Source of the DNA: Alphaproteobacteria bacterium
GTDB lineage: Bacteria > Pseudomonadota > Alphaproteobacteria > Micropepsales > Micropepsaceae
Length of the DNA: 40,019 bases
Assembly: GCA_016792785.1 (NCBI GenBank)
Contig: JAEUML010000025.1
Coordinates: 1 to 40,019 of the forward strand
Direction of reading: 5' to 3'
Of the stretch, positions 23,689-31,498 are shown in pieces. The notes beneath the pieces are model-generated. The model was given only the letters and a program-made list of their open reading frames with translations, had not been told where the DNA came from and did no database searches. Positions within the stretch are counted from its first letter, which is position 1. Each line of letters starts with the position of its first letter. The position numbers and the translations under genes were made by a program.

Positions 23689-24564
23689 TCAGAGCGGCTT
23701 GAAGTCGAGGCCGAGGTCGAGGCACTTCGCGGAGTGCGTGATCGCGCCTGAGGAGATCAAGTCGACGCCGGTGGCGGCGATTGCGGCGATGGTTTCGGCG
23801 GTGACGTTGCCTGAAGCCTCAAGCGTTGCGCGGCCGGCCGTGCGCTTCACCGCTTCGCGCAGCATGTCGGGCTTCATGTTGTCGAGAAGCACCGTGTTCG
23901 CGCCGTGGACGAGCGCTTCTTCGAGCTGATCGAGCCCGTCGACTTCGATCTCGACGTGGACCATGTGGCCCGCATGTTTGCGCGCGGCGAGGATCGCGTT
24001 CTTTACGCCGCCCGCCGCCACGATGTGGTTGTCCTTGATCAGAATGCCGTCGTCGAGGCCGAAGCGGTGGTTGCGTCCGCCGCCGCAACGCACGGCGTAC
24101 TTCTCGAATACGCGCAGGCCCGGGGTCGTTTTGCGCGTGCAGACGACCTTGGTCTTCGTGCCTTGTGTGAGTTTCACGAGTTTCTCGGTTGCGCTCGCGA
24201 TGCCGGAGAGGCGGCCGAGAAAGTTCAGTGCGACGCGTTCGGCGCTCAAGATCGGGCGCGCCGCGCCGAACACGACCGCGACGACTTCGCCGCGTTCGAC
24301 GTCGGCGCCGTCGGGGACGTGGATCGTGAATTTGATCGCGGGGTCCAGCAGGCGAAAGGCTGCTGCCGCGACGTCGATGCCGGCAATGCGCCCGGGTTCG
24401 CGCGCGGCGATGATGCCGTGGGCGATCGCGTGGGGCGGGATCGTCGCTTCGGTCGTTAGGTCGCCGCCGCGGCCAAAATCTTCGAGCAGCGCGGCTTTGA
24501 CTGCCGGTTCGACAATAAGGGCTGAGAGCGGTTCGACGACGACGGCAGGCGTTTTGACGTTCAT
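23689..24564 (-). CDS. nadC: Nicotinate-nucleotide pyrophosphorylase (quinolinate phosphoribosyltransferase)
   Basis: NadC converts quinolinate and PRPP to nicotinate mononucleotide, CO2 and pyrophosphate. The 291-residue protein shows EDFGRGGDLTTEATIP near the start (about 28-43), ALNFLGRLSGIAS, the substrate-binding VVCTRKTTPGLRVFEKYAV, GGGRNHRFGLDDGILIKDNH and the barrel strands VHVEIEVD, LLDNMKP, LEASGNV and DLISSGAIT. Length is typical. The ATG overlaps the nadB stop by 4 bases (ATGA), so translation should be coupled. It is the last gene of nadA-nadB-nadC and ends flush against the convergent TPR gene. Confidence 0.97.
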   Translation of the reverse strand: MNVKTPAVVVEPLSALIVEPAVKAALLEDFGRGGDLTTEATIPPHAIAHGIIAAREPGRIAGIDVAAAAFRLLDPAIKFTIHVPDGADVERGEVVAVVFGAARPILSAERVALNFLGRLSGIASATEKLVKLTQGTKTKVVCTRKTTPGLRVFEKYAVRCGGGRNHRFGLDDGILIKDNHIVAAGGVKNAILAARKHAGHMVHVEIEVDGLDQLEEALVHGANTVLLDNMKPDMLREAVKRTAGRATLEASGNVTAETIAAIAATGVDLISSGAITHSAKCLDLGLDFKPL

Positions 24565-26147
24565 CGCACCGCCTCGAGGCGGGTGGGAAGCTTCAGGCCG
24601 TCCATGGCGGCGCGCACTTGCCCCAGTGTGGTGAACGTGCGCTTTGCTTGTGCTTCGTCCGTGCGCGGATAGTCGCTGCGGAAGTGGCCGCCGCGGCTTT
24701 CCTTTCGTGCAAGCGCGGCGCCTGCGATCAGAAGCGCGGTCGCGGTCATGTTGCGCATGTCGACGTCGGCCGCGTTCGCGCGTTCGATTTGGGCGATGGC
24801 GGCGAGCGCTGCCGTCAGGTCGGCGTGATTGCGTTCCAAGCCCACGTTCATCGTCATCGTCTTGCGCAAGGTTGCGAGCGCGAGTGCCGCAGGTGCAGCG
24901 GCGCTGGGGTGAGCGGGCAATGTCAGAATCGCGTTGTCGGCGCCGACGATGTGGGCGACGTCGGCTGCTGCGCGTGCGCCGAAGACGATCGCTTCGAGCA
25001 GAGAGTTCGACGCCAAACGGTTCGCACCATGCGCGCCGGTCGAGGCGCACTCGCCGATCGCCCAGAGGCCCGGCAGACTCGTGCGCGCGTTCTCGTCCGT
25101 CGCAATGCCGCCCATGTGATAGTGCTCGGCGGGCGCCACGGGGATCAAATCCGAGCGCGGATCGATACCTGCGGACATGCAGGTTTCAAAGACGGTCGGG
25201 AAGGCCGTGGGGAACTTGGCGCCGACGGCTTGACGTGTGTCGAGGAAGACGCGGCGGCCGGCGCGGATCTCGCGGAAGATGCCGCGGGCCACGACATCGC
25301 GCGGCGCGAGTTCGGCGTCCGCGTGGGTCACGGCCATAAAGCGTTCGCCGCGGTCGTTGACCAGGATCGAGCCTTCGCCACGCAAGGCCTCGGTCGCGAG
25401 CGGCGCCGGGTCGCGGCCAAGCGCGATTGCGGTCGGGTGGAACTGCACGAACTCGGGGTCCGCGATTACTGCGCCGGCGCGGGCGGCCATGCCGACCCCT
25501 TGACCGCGCGCTTGCGGCGGGTTCGTCGTGACTTCGAACAGGCCGCCGACGCCGCCGAGCGCGAAGATCGTCGCGTCGGCGCGGATGAATACGGGGCCAG
25601 AGCGGTCGGCGGCGCGATGGGCGTAAACGCCAACGACGCGCGCGCCTTCAATCGCGAGCTCGAAGGCGACCAAGCCCTCGAGCACTGTGATGCGGGGTTC
25701 GGCGCGCACAGCCTTGATCAGCGCCGCCATGATTTCGGCGCCGGCACGGTCGCCGGTGACGCGCACGATGCGGTTCCGGGAATGGGCGGCTTCTCGGCCG
25801 AGAACGAAGTTGCCCTTCGCGTCGCGGTCGAACGGTACACCGAGGCGCGCCAGGTCTTCGATGCGCGCGGGCGCTTCGTTCGCGATCAGGTGCGCGATTG
25901 CCGGATCGACGATGCCCGCGCCTGCCGCTTCGGTGTCGCGCGCGTGGAGTTCGGGTGCGTCGTCGGGGCCGAGTGCGGCTGCGATGCCACCTTGCGCCCA
26001 GGTGCTCGATGCGCCGGAGCCCAAACTTGCCGCGGCCAGCACCGTGACCGGGCCTTTCATCTTCAGGGCGGTGAAGAGGCCCGCAAGGCCCGCACCGACG
26101 ATCAGCACGCCGCCGGGGTTCAACACGTTGTTCAGCGGTTGTGCCAT
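24561..26147 (-). CDS. nadB: L-aspartate oxidase
   Basis: NadB is the FAD enzyme that oxidises L-aspartate to iminoaspartate, the substrate of NadA. The 528-residue protein has the dinucleotide fold VLIVGAGLAGLFTALKM (about 14-30), SGASSTWAQGGIAAALG, REAAHSRNRIVR and IFALGGVGGLFEVTTNP. It has the catalytic-region PEFVQFHPTAIALG and EHYHMGGIATDENAR, then the FAD-binding LWAIGECASTGAHGANRLAS. Length matches the family (about 530). It lies 21 bases after nadA and overlaps nadC by 4 bases. Confidence 0.97.
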   Translation of the reverse strand: MAQPLNNVLNPGGVLIVGAGLAGLFTALKMKGPVTVLAAASLGSGASSTWAQGGIAAALGPDDAPELHARDTEAAGAGIVDPAIAHLIANEAPARIEDLARLGVPFDRDAKGNFVLGREAAHSRNRIVRVTGDRAGAEIMAALIKAVRAEPRITVLEGLVAFELAIEGARVVGVYAHRAADRSGPVFIRADATIFALGGVGGLFEVTTNPPQARGQGVGMAARAGAVIADPEFVQFHPTAIALGRDPAPLATEALRGEGSILVNDRGERFMAVTHADAELAPRDVVARGIFREIRAGRRVFLDTRQAVGAKFPTAFPTVFETCMSAGIDPRSDLIPVAPAEHYHMGGIATDENARTSLPGLWAIGECASTGAHGANRLASNSLLEAIVFGARAAADVAHIVGADNAILTLPAHPSAAAPAALALATLRKTMTMNVGLERNHADLTAALAAIAQIERANAADVDMRNMTATALLIAGAALARKESRGGHFRSDYPRTDEAQAKRTFTTLGQVRAAMDGLKLPTRLEAVR

Positions 26148-26168
26148 GATTTGCCCCCTAAGCCATCA

Positions 26169-27215
26169 TCAATGCACGGCGGGTTTCGGTTTGCCGACGG
26201 CGAGCATGCGTTCAACGGCGGCCTTCGCGCGGGCGGCGACGGTGGCGTCGACCTTGACCTCGTGCGTCATCGTTTGCAGCGAGCGCAGGATCTTATCCAG
26301 CGTGATGCGCTTCATGTGCGGGCAGAGGTTGCACGGGCGCAAGAATTCGACGTCGCGCACTTGGGCCGCGATGTTGTCGGCCATCGAGCATTCGGTCAGC
26401 ATAACGACGCGCGCCGGGCGTTTCGTGTTGACGTAGTCCGTCATCGCGGAGGTTGAGCCTGCGAAGTCGCATTCGGCGACGACTTCGGCGGGGCACTCCG
26501 GGTGGGCGAGGACGACGGCGCCCGGATGGTCTGCCTTGAAGCGGCGGATGTCCTCGGCGGTGAAGCGCTCGTGCACTTCGCAGCGCCCATGCCAGGCAAT
26601 GATCTTGATCTTCGTCTGGTTCGCGACGTTCTGGGCCAAGAACTTGTCGGGAATGAAAATCACCGTGTCGACGCCGCGTTCCTTGGCGATCGATTCCACG
26701 ACCGCGACCGCGTTCGACGACGTGCAGGTGATGTCGCTTTCGGCCTTCACTTCGGCCGACGTGTTCACGTAGGTCACGACGGGCAGGTTCGGGTATTTCT
26801 GTTTCAGGAGCCGAACGTCGGCGCCGGTGATGGAGGCCGCGAGCGAGCAACCGGCTTCGAGGTCGGGGATCAGCACGGTCTTTTCCGGGGACAGAATCTT
26901 CGACGTTTCGGCCATGAAGTGAACACCGGCCTGGACGATGACCTTCGCGTCGGTCTTCGCCGCTTCGCGCGCGAGCTGCAGGCTGTCGCCTACGAAGTCT
27001 GCGACGCAGTGGAAGATCTCCGGCGTCTGATAGTTGTGGGCGAGGATGACGGCGCCGCGCTCTTTCTTCAGGCGGTTGATCTCGGCGATCACCGGCGCGA
27101 AGTGGGGCCACTCAATCTCCGGCACGACGTTTGCCACCTTCGCGTAGAGATCGCGCGTCGCAGCGGCGACTTCGGGCGTGTAGGACAGTTTCGTTGGGGT
27201 CCCGGCGGTCGACAT
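26169..27215 (-). CDS. nadA: Quinolinate synthase A
   Basis: NadA condenses iminoaspartate with dihydroxyacetone phosphate to quinolinate, using a [4Fe-4S] cluster. The 348-residue protein shows [20 protein letters not shown] (about 55-74), [66 protein letters not shown] and the final cysteine motif [16 protein letters not shown]. The three ligand cysteines are expected in AGCSLA, HPECP and the CNLCP region. It heads nadA-nadB-nadC. Two operator-like dyads and a terminator-like hairpin lie within 95 bases upstream, pointing to regulated expression. Confidence 0.97.
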   Translation of the reverse strand: MSTAGTPTKLSYTPEVAAATRDLYAKVANVVPEIEWPHFAPVIAEINRLKKERGAVILAHNYQTPEIFHCVADFVGDSLQLAREAAKTDAKVIVQAGVHFMAETSKILSPEKTVLIPDLEAGCSLAASITGADVRLLKQKYPNLPVVTYVNTSAEVKAESDITCTSSNAVAVVESIAKERGVDTVIFIPDKFLAQNVANQTKIKIIAWHGRCEVHERFTAEDIRRFKADHPGAVVLAHPECPAEVVAECDFAGSTSAMTDYVNTKRPARVVMLTECSMADNIAAQVRDVEFLRPCNLCPHMKRITLDKILRSLQTMTHEVKVDATVAARAKAAVERMLAVGKPKPAVH

Positions 27216-27226
27216 CTGAACCTCAT

Positions 27227-27245
27227 TATGCTCAAGTTGAGCATA
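27227..27245. promoter_or_regulatory. Operator O1 of nadA: TATGCTCAA-G-TTGAGCATA
   Basis: Perfect 9+9 inverted repeat around one base, 12 bases before the nadA ATG on the minus strand and next to an AT-rich ATATAT stretch that could include a -10 element. A protein bound here should block the promoter or elongation. The best candidate regulator is the Nudix-winged-helix protein encoded at 28421-29413; that link is inference. Confidence 0.75.
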
Positions 27246-27256
27246 TATATGGTATC

Positions 27257-27281
27257 AAAAAAGGGCGGTTCCAGAGCCGCC
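27257..27281 (-). terminator. Terminator- or attenuator-like hairpin 42 bases before nadA
   Basis: Read on the minus strand, GGCGG, an 8-base loop, CCGCC and then CTTTTTT form a short intrinsic-terminator-like element. It lies between the two operator-like dyads, 42 bases before the nadA ATG. No minus-strand gene precedes it for more than 1.1 kb, so it would act on a long leader starting near 27299 or insulate nadA from antisense transcription. Confidence 0.5.
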
Positions 27282-27289
27282 TGCGAAAA

Positions 27290-27308
27290 AATGCTAGGAT
27301 TGAGCATA
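27290..27308. promoter_or_regulatory. Second operator-like dyad O2 upstream of nadA
   Basis: This 19-base stretch aligns without gaps to O1 with 14 identical positions: ATGCT and TTGAGCATA are kept and the middle is changed. The outer arms ATGCT/AGCAT remain symmetric. Its centre is 63 bases from that of O1, about six helical turns, so two dimers could sit on the same DNA face. Confidence 0.6.
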
Positions 27309-27463
27309 AGTGGAGTCAAGCGCGCATTGACGAGGCGTCCTTGCGCCGCAGATCGCGGCCATGCCAATTCGGCGCGCCCCAATGCCGCCGCACACCTCGT
27401 GCAGCGTTCGTTAGCGTTTCACCGTCGTTCTTGTTCCTCCTGTTACAAGTTTTCTTTTCCGCC

Positions 27464-28420
27464 ATGCGGTATCTGCTTTTCGTCGTGAAGCTCGCCGTGC
27501 TGGGCGGGCTCGGATTCGCGCTCGTCGTGCTTGCCGGCGTCGCCGGCTCGTCGCTGCATTGGTCGTTCGACCTTGCAGCGCAGTTTCTTCTGCCGGCGGT
27601 CGTGGTCGCGGGTGCAGCGACACTGGCCGCGGCGGCGTGCCGGTGGCCGCGGATTGCGGGCGGGGGGCTTGCGACGGCTGTTGCCGCCTATCTCGTCGCG
27701 GCGCCGTTCACCTCGGCGCCGTCGCCGGTCGCGAAGGACGCGGCGCGTTTCAAGGTGCTGCTGTTCAATGTGTGGCACGCCAACTGGCGACTTGATGACG
27801 TGCGAGAAATGGTTCGCGACACAGACGCCGATATCGTCGTTTTCGTCGAAGCCACGCCCCGCATCATCGGCGAGCTACAACCGCTTGGCGCGCTCTATCC
27901 CTATCGGTTTGATTGCGTCGGTTCGGGGCGTTGCGACATCGCGGTCTTTGCGCGCACGCGGCTGTCGTCGCCCGCCGTCAAGGCGACGGCCGATCCCGAT
28001 CGCTCGCCCGTTGTGCAGATTGAAACCCAAGTGGCCGGCTGCCGGATGAAGCTGTTTGCGACCCACATGACGCGGCCGTTTCCGAACCGTCCCTATTGGG
28101 CGCAGCGTGCGCAGGCCGAAGAGATCGCCGGCGACGTCGCGGGTTGGCCGGGCGCAAAGCTTGTTCTCGGCGACTTCAACGCTGCGCCTTGGGGCTATGT
28201 CATGCGCACGATCGCCGAACGCGGCAACGTCCGCGTTCTGACAGGTGCGGGCGGCACGTGGCATTCGCGCCTTCCGCCTCAGTTGCGCATTCCGATCGAT
28301 CACATGCTGGCAGGCCCGGGCCTCAGCTTCGTGTCGCGGCGCGTGCTGCCGAGGATCGGCTCGGACCATTTACCGGTTCTGGCTGAGATCGCGGTGACGG
28401 ACCCCGGGCAGTGCGGCTGA
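27464..28420 (+). CDS. Membrane-anchored endonuclease/exonuclease/phosphatase-fold protein
   Basis: The 318-residue protein begins with two or three hydrophobic segments (about 3-28, 37-58, 63-82). An EEP domain (about 92-315) follows, probably outside the cytoplasm. Active-site blocks of the fold are visible: LLFNVWHAN (metal/phosphate Asn), VVFVEATP (catalytic Glu), FATHMTRPFP, VLGDFNAAPW, IDHMLAG and the final GSDHLPV. Such proteins are annotated as endonuclease/exonuclease/phosphatase family; the substrate could be a nucleic acid, phospholipid or phosphoprotein. It is divergent from nadA and abuts the convergent NAD-regulator gene with no gap. Confidence 0.87.
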   Translation: MRYLLFVVKLAVLGGLGFALVVLAGVAGSSLHWSFDLAAQFLLPAVVVAGAATLAAAACRWPRIAGGGLATAVAAYLVAAPFTSAPSPVAKDAARFKVLLFNVWHANWRLDDVREMVRDTDADIVVFVEATPRIIGELQPLGALYPYRFDCVGSGRCDIAVFARTRLSSPAVKATADPDRSPVVQIETQVAGCRMKLFATHMTRPFPNRPYWAQRAQAEEIAGDVAGWPGAKLVLGDFNAAPWGYVMRTIAERGNVRVLTGAGGTWHSRLPPQLRIPIDHMLAGPGLSFVSRRVLPRIGSDHLPVLAEIAVTDPGQCG

Positions 28421-29413
28421 TCACAGACGAGCCGCGCGGCGCAGCGGAACCTTGACGCCCGGGGCAGGTCTTTCACGCAAGACTTCGCGGCGGAAGCGAA
28501 ATTCTTCTGCCGGGCGGCCGCCAGCCTTTGTCGAACGCTTGCCGGTGCGTTCGACGAGGCCCGAGGTTTCGACTAGGCGACGGAAGTTCTGCTTGTGCAG
28601 GCGAATGCCGGAGATCGCCTCGACCGTGCGCTGCAGGTCGAGCAGCGTGAACGTTGCGTCCATCACCTCGAAGACGATCGGGCGGTACTTCAGCTTGCCG
28701 CGCAGGCGGCCCATGCCGGTCGCCAGAATCCGGCGGTGGTCGAAAAGCATCGCTTCGCCGAAGCGGGCTTGGTCTTCGGCGGGCGGGGCTGACGGGGGCA
28801 GGGTGCGGCCGTCACGACGCGCTTCGAGCACGAGGCCCGCTTCGTACATCAGCTCGTACCGCTCGAGCACCTTCTCTTCGTCCCAATGCAAGCCGTCGAA
28901 GCCGAAGCAGAGGCGTGTGCGTTCGTTGCGCGCCTGCGCGTCGGCGAGCTTCGCCCACGCGTCGAGGCGCGGGCGGATCATTGCGTCGATGATCGCCGGG
29001 CGTTCCTTGCGCCAATCCTCCCACGGAAAGAAGTCGTAGATGTTGCGCCAACGCCCGGCGCTGTCGGCGGCCTCGCGCGTCAATGCGAGATAACCGACGG
29101 AAACGACACGCGGACCCTCGCCGGGTTCGAGCTCGTGGCGGCCGCGGTCGCCGAACGTGTAGAGTTGCTCGACGTAACCGAGCGACACCTGCGTCTGATC
29201 CTTCACCAGATTGCGCAGGCCGATTTCGAGGGTGCGGTGGCGTTCGGGTTCGAATGGACCGAACGGTAGGCCGTCCGAGGCGTGCGCTTTCGATACCGGA
29301 TCGCGCCGCACGACGAGGACGCGCGGCACGTCATCGCCGACCGTCACGACGCAGGCGTTCAGGCCGATGATGACGGCATTGGCTGCTTCGCGAATGGCGG
29401 CGGGCCTGCTCAT
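28421..29413 (-). CDS. Nudix-fold winged-helix NAD regulator (NadQ/NrtR-like)
   Basis: A 330-residue protein. The N-terminal half has a Nudix fold: ANAVIIGLNACVVTVG and RVLVVRRDPV, then GPFEPERHRTLEIGLRNLV and YVEQLYTFGDRGRHE. The catalytic box REUXEE is replaced by RNLVKD, so hydrolysis is unlikely. The C-terminal part (about 240-330) looks like a winged helix, with LHKQNFRRLVETSGLVE and a GGRPAEEFRFR wing like those of NrtR regulators. I recall the alphaproteobacterial family as NadQ/NAD regulator (COG4111). A nad operon with operator dyads lies 1.2 kb away. It overlaps the upstream phosphatase gene by 4 bases. Confidence 0.75.
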   Translation of the reverse strand: MSRPAAIREAANAVIIGLNACVVTVGDDVPRVLVVRRDPVSKAHASDGLPFGPFEPERHRTLEIGLRNLVKDQTQVSLGYVEQLYTFGDRGRHELEPGEGPRVVSVGYLALTREAADSAGRWRNIYDFFPWEDWRKERPAIIDAMIRPRLDAWAKLADAQARNERTRLCFGFDGLHWDEEKVLERYELMYEAGLVLEARRDGRTLPPSAPPAEDQARFGEAMLFDHRRILATGMGRLRGKLKYRPIVFEVMDATFTLLDLQRTVEAISGIRLHKQNFRRLVETSGLVERTGKRSTKAGGRPAEEFRFRREVLRERPAPGVKVPLRRAARL

Positions 29414-29925
29414 GGATCGAGATGCAGCGCGAACAGGCGGCCTTCGAAGACCACCTGGGCGGGGCCCATCGCGTCGATCGCGTCGACCATGCGGCCGTCG
29501 CGGCCGAGCAGCGCGTCGGCGAGCGCGACGATGCGCGGGTTCGGCTGGGCGTGCGCGGCGGCGCTGCGCAGGCGCAGTGCGATGTCTCGCTCGCGGCCGG
29601 GCGCGCTGAACATGCAGGCGACGGTGAACGCCGAGGCGGTCGAGCGGCTGATCCCCGCCCAACAGTGGATCAGCATCGGTTGCGCGCGATCCCACTCTCT
29701 GGTGAAGGCGATGAGTTCGCGCACATGCATTTCGTCGGGGGCGGTGTATTCGGGGCGGTCGGTTGCGATGTCGTGCATGCCGAGACGCAGATGGCGGTGG
29801 CCCGGAAAACCCTCCGGCGTCGGCATGTCGTCGGCGGGGTCGAGCAGCGTGATCAGATGCGACGGGCGCAACCGCTCGACCGACTGGGGCACTTTGCTTT
29901 TTGGGCAGACATAGATTGCGGGCAT
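29410..29925 (-). CDS. Protein tyrosine phosphatase-like protein
   Basis: A 171-residue protein with the cysteine-phosphatase loop HCWAGISRS (HCx5R, about 92-100). A plausible general-acid Asp lies in the GMHDIATDR segment (about 49-57), and family-like elements precede it (YVCPKSKVPQSV, THLITLLDP-type HLITLLDPADD). The substrate could be a protein, nucleotide or inositol phosphate. Its ATG shares one base with the HD-hydrolase stop (TGATG) and its stop overlaps the NAD-regulator start by 4 bases. The three genes are therefore translationally linked. I recall this gene neighbouring the same partners in other alphaproteobacteria. Confidence 0.78.
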   Translation of the reverse strand: MPAIYVCPKSKVPQSVERLRPSHLITLLDPADDMPTPEGFPGHRHLRLGMHDIATDRPEYTAPDEMHVRELIAFTREWDRAQPMLIHCWAGISRSTASAFTVACMFSAPGRERDIALRLRSAAAHAQPNPRIVALADALLGRDGRMVDAIDAMGPAQVVFEGRLFALHLDP

Positions 29926-30536
29926 CAGCGGCCTTGCTCACCGGGCAGGAGCGTTTTGACGCGTTCGACGAACTGGCGTTGCGCTTCCGCCGCGGGCAGG
30001 GGTGCGAGCTTTACGGGCGCCACACCGCGGGTCGAGCCGAAGAACGATAGCGCCTCTTCCGGCGCGAAACCCGCAAGCTGCGTCGCTTCGAAGAAGGCGG
30101 CTGCCTTGTCGGCGCGCTTGATGAGCGCGGTCACGTCTTCGGGCAGTTGCGCGGGAAGGCCGAAGCGGACGTGGATCGCGGCGAGCAGCTTGTTCTCGAG
30201 CGCCTTGTAGTCCAGACCGACTGCGGCCTTGAACGGACTGATCAGGTCGCCAACGACGTATTCCGGCGCATCGTGCAGCAGCGCTGCGAGGCGCCAGCGT
30301 TGGGAGAGCCCCGGTTTGAGCTGTCCCGTGAAATCCTCCACGAGCATGCAGTGCTGCGCGACCGAGAATGCGTGATCGCCGTAGGTCTGACCGTTCCAGC
30401 GGGCAACGCGCGCGAGGCCGTGGGCGATGTCCTCGATCTCGATGTCGAACGGCGAGGGATCGAGAAGATCGAGCCGGCGTCCCGACAACATGCGCTGCCA
30501 TGCGCGCGGTTGCAGTGCTTTCTGGAGTTTTGCCAT
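29925..30536 (-). CDS. HD-domain phosphohydrolase (YfbR-like)
   Basis: About 203 residues from the ATG at 30536 (MAKLQKALQPRAWQRM). The HD metal motif is spread over DHAFSVAQHC (about 63-72), LLHDAPEYVVGD (about 95-106) and a later Asp in LIKRADKAAAFFEA. This arrangement is of the YfbR type, which removes phosphate from 5'-deoxynucleotides. An earlier ATG at 30566 would add ten residues but overlaps the FNR/FixK-type box at 30558-30571, so the shorter start is preferred. It heads the operon HD-phosphatase-regulator and is divergent from the universal stress gene. Confidence 0.82.
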   Translation of the reverse strand: MAKLQKALQPRAWQRMLSGRRLDLLDPSPFDIEIEDIAHGLARVARWNGQTYGDHAFSVAQHCMLVEDFTGQLKPGLSQRWRLAALLHDAPEYVVGDLISPFKAAVGLDYKALENKLLAAIHVRFGLPAQLPEDVTALIKRADKAAAFFEATQLAGFAPEEALSFFGSTRGVAPVKLAPLPAAEAQRQFVERVKTLLPGEQGR

Positions 30537-30557
30537 GCTGTTGTTGAGCTTAATCGC

Positions 30558-30571
30558 TTGATTCATGTCAA
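30558..30571 (+). promoter_or_regulatory. FNR/FixK-type box, TTGAT-N4-GTCAA, for the stress-protein gene
   Basis: TTGATTCATGTCAA matches the Crp-Fnr family consensus TTGAY-N4-RTCAA at all fixed positions. A -10-like TACATT lies at 30594-30599. If transcription begins near 30606, the box centre (30564.5) is at -41.5, the classical class II activator position, and the 20-base leader holds a strong AGAGGAGGG ribosome site before the GTG start. It suggests oxygen-dependent control of 30626-31864. Confidence 0.68.
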
Positions 30572-30625
30572 GGTCGGCCTACGCTCAGAGGGCTACATTT
30601 CTTCTACGAATTAGAGGAGGGTCCA

Positions 30626-31486
30626 GTGGCATATCGCAAAATTCTCGTTCCATTGACGGGCGGAGATCGCGACGCGCATGTTCTGAACGCCGCGTTCGAT
30701 GTCGCCAAGGCGTTCGGAAGTCACGTGTCGGGCGTCTATGTGCGGCCCGATCCGAGTGAGGTTCTGCCCTATCTCGGCGAGGGCATTTCGGCAGGCGTGA
30801 TTCAGGAAATCATGGACGCGTCGCGCGACGCGGCGAACCGGGCGGCGGCGATCGCACGCGGGACGCTCGACAAAATCGCCAAGGCGGCCGGCGCTTCGTC
30901 GCAGCAACCGCCGGCGTCGGGTCTCGGTGCGTCGTTCCACGTGCGCGAGGGTTTGTCGGAAGAGGTGATCGCGGAAGAGGCGCGGCTGTCGGACCTCGTC
31001 GTATTCGACATGCCGGCCGAAACCAAAGACGTGACGATGCGCGCGGCGATGGAATCGGCGCTGCTCAACGGGCGGAAGCCGTTGCTTCTTGTTCCGCACC
31101 GCACGGTCAAAGTCGTCGGCGCGAAGGTGGCCGTCGGCTGGGACGGCGGGGCGGCTGCGGCGCATGCGATTGGCGGGGCCATTCCGCTGCTGGCGCGTGC
31201 CGAGGCGGTCGAGATCCTGAACGTCACCTCAGGGCCGATCGACACGGTGCAGATGGACCGACTGCGCGACTATCTGCGACTGCACGGCTTGAGCGCGGTC
31301 GAGCACGGCATCAATCCGGGCAGCCAGGGCACAGCCTCGACCCTGGTCGACGCGGCGCAGCGCGCAGGCGCCGGGCTGCTCGTCATCGGCGGCTACGGGC
31401 ACAGCCGGTTGCGCGAGTTGGTACTCGGCGGCGTCACGCGGCATGTGTTCGCGAACGTCACCATGCCGATCTTCATGGCGCACTGA
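30626..31486 (+). CDS. Universal stress protein with two UspA domains
   Basis: A 286-residue cytoplasmic protein starting at GTG 30626 with a strong AGAGGAGGG ribosome site 5-13 bases upstream. Two UspA-type halves are visible: the first opens YRKILVPLTGG (about 3-13), and the second begins at KVAVGWDGGAAAAHAI (about 168-183). The ATP-binding glycine pattern GGYGHSRLRELVLGG (about 254-268) lies near the end, before VTMPIFMAH. Tandem USPs are often induced under low oxygen, and an FNR/FixK-type box sits at the right place here. The next small gene follows by 12 bases. Confidence 0.92.
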   Translation: MAYRKILVPLTGGDRDAHVLNAAFDVAKAFGSHVSGVYVRPDPSEVLPYLGEGISAGVIQEIMDASRDAANRAAAIARGTLDKIAKAAGASSQQPPASGLGASFHVREGLSEEVIAEEARLSDLVVFDMPAETKDVTMRAAMESALLNGRKPLLLVPHRTVKVVGAKVAVGWDGGAAAAHAIGGAIPLLARAEAVEILNVTSGPIDTVQMDRLRDYLRLHGLSAVEHGINPGSQGTASTLVDAAQRAGAGLLVIGGYGHSRLRELVLGGVTRHVFANVTMPIFMAH

Positions 31487-31498
31487 GGGAGGATCACG

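Noticed and set aside
28421-29941. A single 506-codon minus-strand frame fusing the NAD regulator to upstream sequence
   Set aside because: The first 176 codons are Arg/His-rich and run in another frame through the phosphatase gene, which has its own HCx5R motif and coupled start; the regulator starts at 29413.
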